From the NCBI GenBank assembly GCA_944321685.1, contig CALUMH010000009.1:1-64000 (forward strand): a stretch of DNA of 64,000 nt. The letters run 5' to 3'. Source of the stretch: an uncultured Muribaculaceae bacterium. GTDB lineage: Bacteria; Bacteroidota; Bacteroidia; Bacteroidales; Muribaculaceae. A program made the translations under genes and the position numbers. Each line of letters begins with the position of its first letter. Within the stretch, counting starts at the first letter, position 1. Below are positions 60,300 through 64,000 of the stretch, one piece after another. Under the pieces are notes generated by a model that saw only the letters and a list, made by a program, of their open reading frames with translations, was not told where the DNA came from and did not search any database.

Positions 60300-61148
60300 A
60301 TGAAAACTTTCCAATATATTACCATTGCAGCAGCAGCAATACTGCCCTTGCTGTTCACGTCGTGCATAAAAGACGACTTATACAACACTCCGCACCCCGA
60401 CAAGGGGGCACTGATGGTTTCGCCCGATTTCTCGAAGCACACCGAGGGGGTTGCCCTTCCGCAAGAATATGTGCTTTCGGTCGGCGGCAATGAATGTAAC
60501 GCGCCTGCATCGCAAGCGTTCTGCTATCCCGAGTTGCTCACACCCGCCGAATACCGCATAATGGCATACAATATCCACGAGGGTGTAACAGCTACCGACA
60601 ATAAGGCTTCAGTCAACCGTTTGGCCGACGGCACATTCACCGCCATGCCGGGATACTTGTTCACATATTCGGCACCGGTAACCATTGTTGCCGATGACAC
60701 GGTGAAAGTGGATATGCCCATGACACAACGAATGCGCGACCTGTATATAAAACTGACCGTCACCGAAGGCGATGTGGAAAGGGTTGCCGCCGTAAAAGGC
60801 TCAATCACGGGCATTGCAGGCGAATTTGACATATTGCATGGCACCACCGCCGGAGATGCAGGCAGTGTGACACCGGCGTTTACCGTAACCGGAACCACAG
60901 TTGTCGCGCACACCAGGTTGCTTGGCACAACCGGCGACAGGCAGACGCTTACACTTGATATAACATTTAATGACGGACGGTCGCAAACCGTCAACAGCGA
61001 TATTACACAATTGCTGAAAGACTTTAATGCCGACATGACTACGCCGACCGAGATACACGGCAACCTGCTGCTGCCCATAGCCGCCGGTTTTGACATCACC
61101 ATAACCGACCTTAAAACCGACGAAGTGGAAAATGTGGACCTTTATTAA
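60300..61148 (+). CDS. FimB/Mfa2-like (DUF5119-like) fimbrial lipoprotein
   Basis: A 282-aa lipoprotein (lipobox LFTSC, Cys22), 64 nt after the DUF3575 gene. CIKDDLYNTPHPDKGALMV at the mature N-terminus is the usual opening of FimB/Mfa2 anchor or DUF5119 proteins. The rest is Thr- and Val-rich beta structure with two transthyretin-like domains (FTAMPGYLFTYSAPVTIVADDTVKVDMPM; RDLYIKLTVTEGDVERVAAVKGSITGIAGEFDI). It probably anchors or ends the fimbrial fibre at the outer membrane. Confidence 0.78.
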   Translation: MKTFQYITIAAAAILPLLFTSCIKDDLYNTPHPDKGALMVSPDFSKHTEGVALPQEYVLSVGGNECNAPASQAFCYPELLTPAEYRIMAYNIHEGVTATDNKASVNRLADGTFTAMPGYLFTYSAPVTIVADDTVKVDMPMTQRMRDLYIKLTVTEGDVERVAAVKGSITGIAGEFDILHGTTAGDAGSVTPAFTVTGTTVVAHTRLLGTTGDRQTLTLDITFNDGRSQTVNSDITQLLKDFNADMTTPTEIHGNLLLPIAAGFDITITDLKTDEVENVDLY

Positions 61149-61181
61149 AAATCCAAAATATATTCATTAACACAGAAAATC

Positions 61182-62135
61182 ATGAAGAAGTTATCATTAG
61201 TTTTTACAAGCCTGGCCGCAGTTGCCATGACTTTGGCAAGTTGCAGCAGCGAAGAGAAGTATAATGGGTTGGACGAAGACTTGCCCGAAGTGCTGCCCGA
61301 CGGGCGTGTGGAAGCACGTTTCGGTGCTATTGACAATGGTGTGGAAGAACTTGATGACACTCGCTCGGCATGGCAAGGTCAGTTCCAGGAAAACATTGGT
61401 ATCACGGCCCACACCGAGGACGGAAGCGAAATATTCGACGGCTATGACAACATGGAATACCGCCCCGTTTATAGTGGTAGCTCATATCGATTTGATGCCG
61501 TAGGCGACGGAATATATTACTCAGCCGACGAAAATGAACGCATCAAATTCTCGGCATACTATCCGCACCAAAACCAACTTGAAAACGGCATCTACAAAAT
61601 AGACCTGACGCAAGGCTATGACAACATAGAACCGCTGCTGTGGTGTGGCATCACCGCCGACAGTTACAACAAGAAAAGCTCGGTGGTCACACTCAACATG
61701 TTGCGCCAATATGCCACGATACGCATAGAACTGGTAGCTGGCGGTGGTTATGACGACGCAGACGTGAAACGCGGTGGAACAGTGGCCATATCAGACATGA
61801 CACTGAAAGCCGACTTCAACGTGTACACTGGTGAATGTACTGCCATCGAAACCGGAGACCTTGACGTTACCCCCAACCAGATACAAAGCAATGGGCTGTT
61901 CTTCATATACGCACTTCCCGCCGAGGCTCTCTCTACCCGCGTGGTAAAAATCAAGCTCGCCTCGGGTGACGAATACAACTGGGAAATCGGCGAAAAGGCA
62001 TTTGAAGCAGGACATTTCTACCAGTATCGCCTGCGCATCAATAAAGTTGAATCAAATTTCAACATCACCATCGAAGACGAGGTTGACGGCGATGACAATG
62101 TTGAATATCCCGATTACATCGACCTGAACAATTAA
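61182..62135 (+). CDS. Fimbrillin-like lipoprotein
   Basis: A 317-aa lipoprotein (lipobox TLASC, Cys21), 33 nt after the anchor-like gene. Mature features fit the Bacteroidales fimbrillin-like family: an N-terminal beta domain (NIGITAHTEDGSEIFDGYDNMEYRPV, SSYRFDAVGDGIYYSADENERIKFSAYYP) and a second half with MLRQYATIRIELVAG, AISDMTLKADFNVYTGE, FFIYALPAEALSTRVVKIKLASGDEYNWEIGEKAFEAGHFYQYRLRINK. It is likely a stalk or tip subunit and ends the operon before a shared terminator. Confidence 0.82.
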   Translation: MKKLSLVFTSLAAVAMTLASCSSEEKYNGLDEDLPEVLPDGRVEARFGAIDNGVEELDDTRSAWQGQFQENIGITAHTEDGSEIFDGYDNMEYRPVYSGSSYRFDAVGDGIYYSADENERIKFSAYYPHQNQLENGIYKIDLTQGYDNIEPLLWCGITADSYNKKSSVVTLNMLRQYATIRIELVAGGGYDDADVKRGGTVAISDMTLKADFNVYTGECTAIETGDLDVTPNQIQSNGLFFIYALPAEALSTRVVKIKLASGDEYNWEIGEKAFEAGHFYQYRLRINKVESNFNITIEDEVDGDDNVEYPDYIDLNN

Positions 62136-62153
62136 TCCACTCAATACCCCACA

Positions 62154-62194
62154 AAAATAAGGTATGGCCGCAAAATCGTCCATACCTTATTTTT
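62154..62194. terminator. Two-way terminator between fimbrillin-like and birA genes
   Basis: AAATAAGGTATGG (62155-62167) and its perfect complement (62180-62192) around a 12-nt loop, with A-run on the left and T-run on the right. Confidence 0.85.
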
Positions 62195-62209
62195 ATTCCT
62201 ATTACACAC

Positions 62210-62941
62210 TCACAATACGAACGACACCTCCTTGAAGGCGTAATCGTGCATGGAACCGTCGGCGTGTTCAAGCGTCAGGGTACCTGTGGAGGCCACATCG
62301 GCTATGCGTGCCCGGAAGTGTTCACCCGAAGGCAGAGCAAATTCATATTGCCGCCCATCGTGGCGGTAAAGCGCAGCAAGATAACGGCTGTGTAGCACTG
62401 AAATGTCGCCACCGGCAAGTGCCGAGATTTCATTCTCGATGCGGGTGCACACGTCACGCATCGCAACTTCAAGGTCAAGTTCCTTGCCTGTTATTTGCTT
62501 CAATGATACCGGATTTGGCGCATCGCTGCGAAATTCGTCCTGATTGATATTAATTCCGGCACCAACAATCGTGTGGCGAATGCTGTTGCCGCACAACGAG
62601 TGCTCGATGAGAATACCGCAAATTTTGCGATCACTGTGGTAAATGTCGTTAGGCCATTTAATGCTGAACCCGTCGGCATATTGCGACAGGAAATCAACTA
62701 TACCCAGCGACACCGCTTCGCTGATACAGAATTGCGCCGCCGGAACGACCGCCGGATTTTTTACCAGCATCGAGAATGTAAGATTCTTGCCCGGCTCGGC
62801 TTCCCACGAATTTCCTCGCTGCCCTCGCCCCGCCAACTGGTTATTGGTATAAATAACCGTGCCCGACGGCAGCATTGAAGCCATTCGGGCAAGGTATGTA
62901 TTGGTCGAAGCCGTTTCACGAATGTTTATGTAACGTGCCAT
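62210..62941 (-). CDS. birA: Biotin--[acetyl-CoA-carboxylase] ligase
   Basis: Cytoplasmic enzyme that activates biotin as biotinyl-AMP and attaches it to biotin carboxyl-carrier proteins. At 243 aa it lacks the N-terminal DNA-binding domain, so it is ligase only. ETASTNTYLARM, the biotin loop GRGQRGNSWEAEPGKNLTFSML, SIKWPNDIYHSDRKICGILIE and VGAGININ are diagnostic. It is followed on the minus strand by no further gene and lies 9 nt downstream of tsaE. Confidence 0.95.
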   Translation of the reverse strand: MARYINIRETASTNTYLARMASMLPSGTVIYTNNQLAGRGQRGNSWEAEPGKNLTFSMLVKNPAVVPAAQFCISEAVSLGIVDFLSQYADGFSIKWPNDIYHSDRKICGILIEHSLCGNSIRHTIVGAGININQDEFRSDAPNPVSLKQITGKELDLEVAMRDVCTRIENEISALAGGDISVLHSRYLAALYRHDGRQYEFALPSGEHFRARIADVASTGTLTLEHADGSMHDYAFKEVSFVL

Positions 62942-62950
62942 GCGGTGATA

Positions 62951-63397
62951 TCACTCTTCGTCGGGGAATTCCATGGTGAGAGTGCGTTCGTGAGTGTCGG
63001 CATTCTCGGTTATTTTCACAATCACCGTGTCATCGGGCAAAAGGTCCTCGATGCGTTCGGGCCACTCTATCAGGCACACTGCCCCGCTGTCAAAGTAATC
63101 CTCAACGCCTATATCCTCGGCTTCACGTTCATCTTCAAGGCGATAACAATCAAAGTGATATATGAGTTCGGCAGTAGTATCGCTGCGGTACTCGTTGATT
63201 ATCGAAAACGACGGGGAATTGGTCACATCATCTTCCACACCGAGCACCCGGCACAATGCACTGATAAAAGTGGTTTTGCCCGCACCCATCTCGCCATAAA
63301 AGGCAAAAACGGTATAATCGCCCATTGCAGAGGCAAATTCCCGGGCCGCACCTTCAAGTGCATCAAGCCCGGGTATTCTAATAGTCTTAGGTTCCAT
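62951..63397 (-). CDS. tsaE: tRNA threonylcarbamoyladenosine biosynthesis protein TsaE
   Basis: ATPase that works with TsaB and TsaD to make t6A37 in tRNA. The 148 aa contain the Walker A motif [53 protein letters not shown] and [14 protein letters not shown], all typical. The ATG at 63397 is chosen over an upstream TTG. It lies 17 nt after dapL and 9 nt before birA, in one minus-strand unit. Confidence 0.95.
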   Translation of the reverse strand: MEPKTIRIPGLDALEGAAREFASAMGDYTVFAFYGEMGAGKTTFISALCRVLGVEDDVTNSPSFSIINEYRSDTTAELIYHFDCYRLEDEREAEDIGVEDYFDSGAVCLIEWPERIEDLLPDDTVIVKITENADTHERTLTMEFPDEE

Positions 63398-63414
63398 ACG
63401 TGTCAACCTGTGGT

Positions 63415-64000
63415 TTACAATTTCCAGTTGCGAATACGCTCCATTGCCTCGGCAGTGGCTTCGTGGCGGCCAAATGCCGTGAGGCGGAAATAACCTTCGC
63501 CGCTCGGGCCGAAACCAACGCCAGGAGTACCTACGACATTGACTTCATGCAACAGGCGGTCGAAGAATTCCCATGAACCCATGCCGTCGGGTGTTTTAAG
63601 CCAAATATATGGCGCATCCACGCCACCATACACGGTAAACCCGGCAGCTTCAAGGCCTGAACGCATCATAGCCGCATTTTCTTTATAATACCCTATCGTT
63701 TCAAGAACTTGCGCACGGCCTTCGGGTGTGTAAATGGCTGCCGCACCACGCTGGGTGATGTAGCTCGCACCATTGAACTTGGTACACTGGCGGCGGTTCC
63801 ACAACCCGTTGAGCTGTACCTCGCGGCCATCGGCTGTAGTGGCGATGACTTCCTTGGGAACAACCGTGTAACCGCAACGCACACCGGTAAATCCGGCAGT
63901 CTTCGAGAAGCTGCGTATTTCTATGGCCACACGGCGCGCACCTTCTATCTCGTAAATCGAGTGAGGCACCTCACTACGGCTTATGAATGCCTCGTATGCG
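63415..64000 (-). CDS. dapL: LL-diaminopimelate aminotransferase (5' partial)
   Basis: PLP enzyme that makes LL-diaminopimelate directly from tetrahydrodipicolinate for lysine and peptidoglycan. The frame is open to the window edge, so only the C-terminal ~195 of about 410 residues are visible. [20 protein letters not shown] is followed by [22 protein letters not shown], with the PLP-binding Lys in [10 protein letters not shown], then [22 protein letters not shown] and [21 protein letters not shown] with the carboxylate-binding Arg. These stretches are specific for DapL as opposed to aspartate aminotransferases. Confidence 0.94.
   Translation of the reverse strand, partial: AYEAFISRSEVPHSIYEIEGARRVAIEIRSFSKTAGFTGVRCGYTVVPKEVIATTADGREVQLNGLWNRRQCTKFNGASYITQRGAAAIYTPEGRAQVLETIGYYKENAAMMRSGLEAAGFTVYGGVDAPYIWLKTPDGMGSWEFFDRLLHEVNVVGTPGVGFGPSGEGYFRLTAFGRHEATAEAMERIRNWKL

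Overview
The window looks like chromosome of a gut-type Bacteroidales bacterium, most likely a Muribaculaceae relative (inference). The reasons are two SusC/SusD outer-membrane pairs, a SusE-like lipoprotein, a DUF3575/fimbrillin cluster, several LxxC lipoproteins, Bacteroidetes-only families (DUF3256, DUF4836, DUF4286-like, PepSY-like), the DapL route to diaminopimelate, and promoters of the Bacteroidetes type (TTTG, about 19-21 nt, TAnnTTTG) in front of many genes. No rRNA, tRNA, CRISPR array or transposase gene was recognised.

Layout. 1-6.9 kb: the end of a SusC/SusD pair, a ROK sugar kinase and a YhhN-like membrane protein. 6.9-8.7 kb: MATE transporter and DUF2752 protein. 8.7-13.7 kb: an A/T-rich three-gene restriction-modification cassette (N6-adenine methylase, C5-cytosine methylase, and a PD-(D/E)XK nuclease fused to a second adenine methylase). 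13.8-16 kb: YitT-like and diacylglycerol-kinase-like proteins. 16.2-20.9 kb: intracellular glycogen operon (debranching enzyme, glycosyltransferase, GH57 protein), with the branching enzyme on the other strand at 25.8-27.9 kb. 21-25.6 kb: Hsp20 behind a sigma-54-type promoter, a secreted protein with a long structured leader, RuvC, and a DUF4836 lipoprotein. 28-44 kb: mainly housekeeping (PepSY-like lipoprotein, EEP phosphatase, aldo/keto reductase, gamma-carbonic anhydrase, Xaa-Pro peptidase, racemase, RsgA, GreA, HIT, PBP4-type peptidase, DEAD helicase, DUF3256, Xer recombinase, HPF). 44.2-50.5 kb: an enzyme-free SusC/SusD/SusE locus. 50.5-58.9 kb: a candidate small RNA, a proline-rich exported protein, a sensor kinase translationally coupled to an unknown exported protein, an antiporter and an M20 deacetylase. 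59-62.1 kb: fimbrial cluster. 62.2-64 kb: BirA, TsaE and DapL (cut by the window edge).

The most unusual content is non-coding. (1) A family of about 165-bp MITE-like elements recurs at 14.8, 25.7, 32.3 and 38.1 kb, with a solo terminal-repeat pair at 31.6 kb. It has gagggtgtatcaaaat-type terminal inverted repeats and two internal gagacg...cgtctc palindromes whose centres differ between copies while staying self-complementary. (2) A long leader at 22.5-22.8 kb (minus strand) can form a four-part stem and carries a second copy of one stem strand, so two mutually exclusive folds are possible. (3) A promoter-to-terminator unit at 50.54-50.68 kb looks like a free-standing small RNA. All calls come from reading the sequence; no database search or folding program was run.
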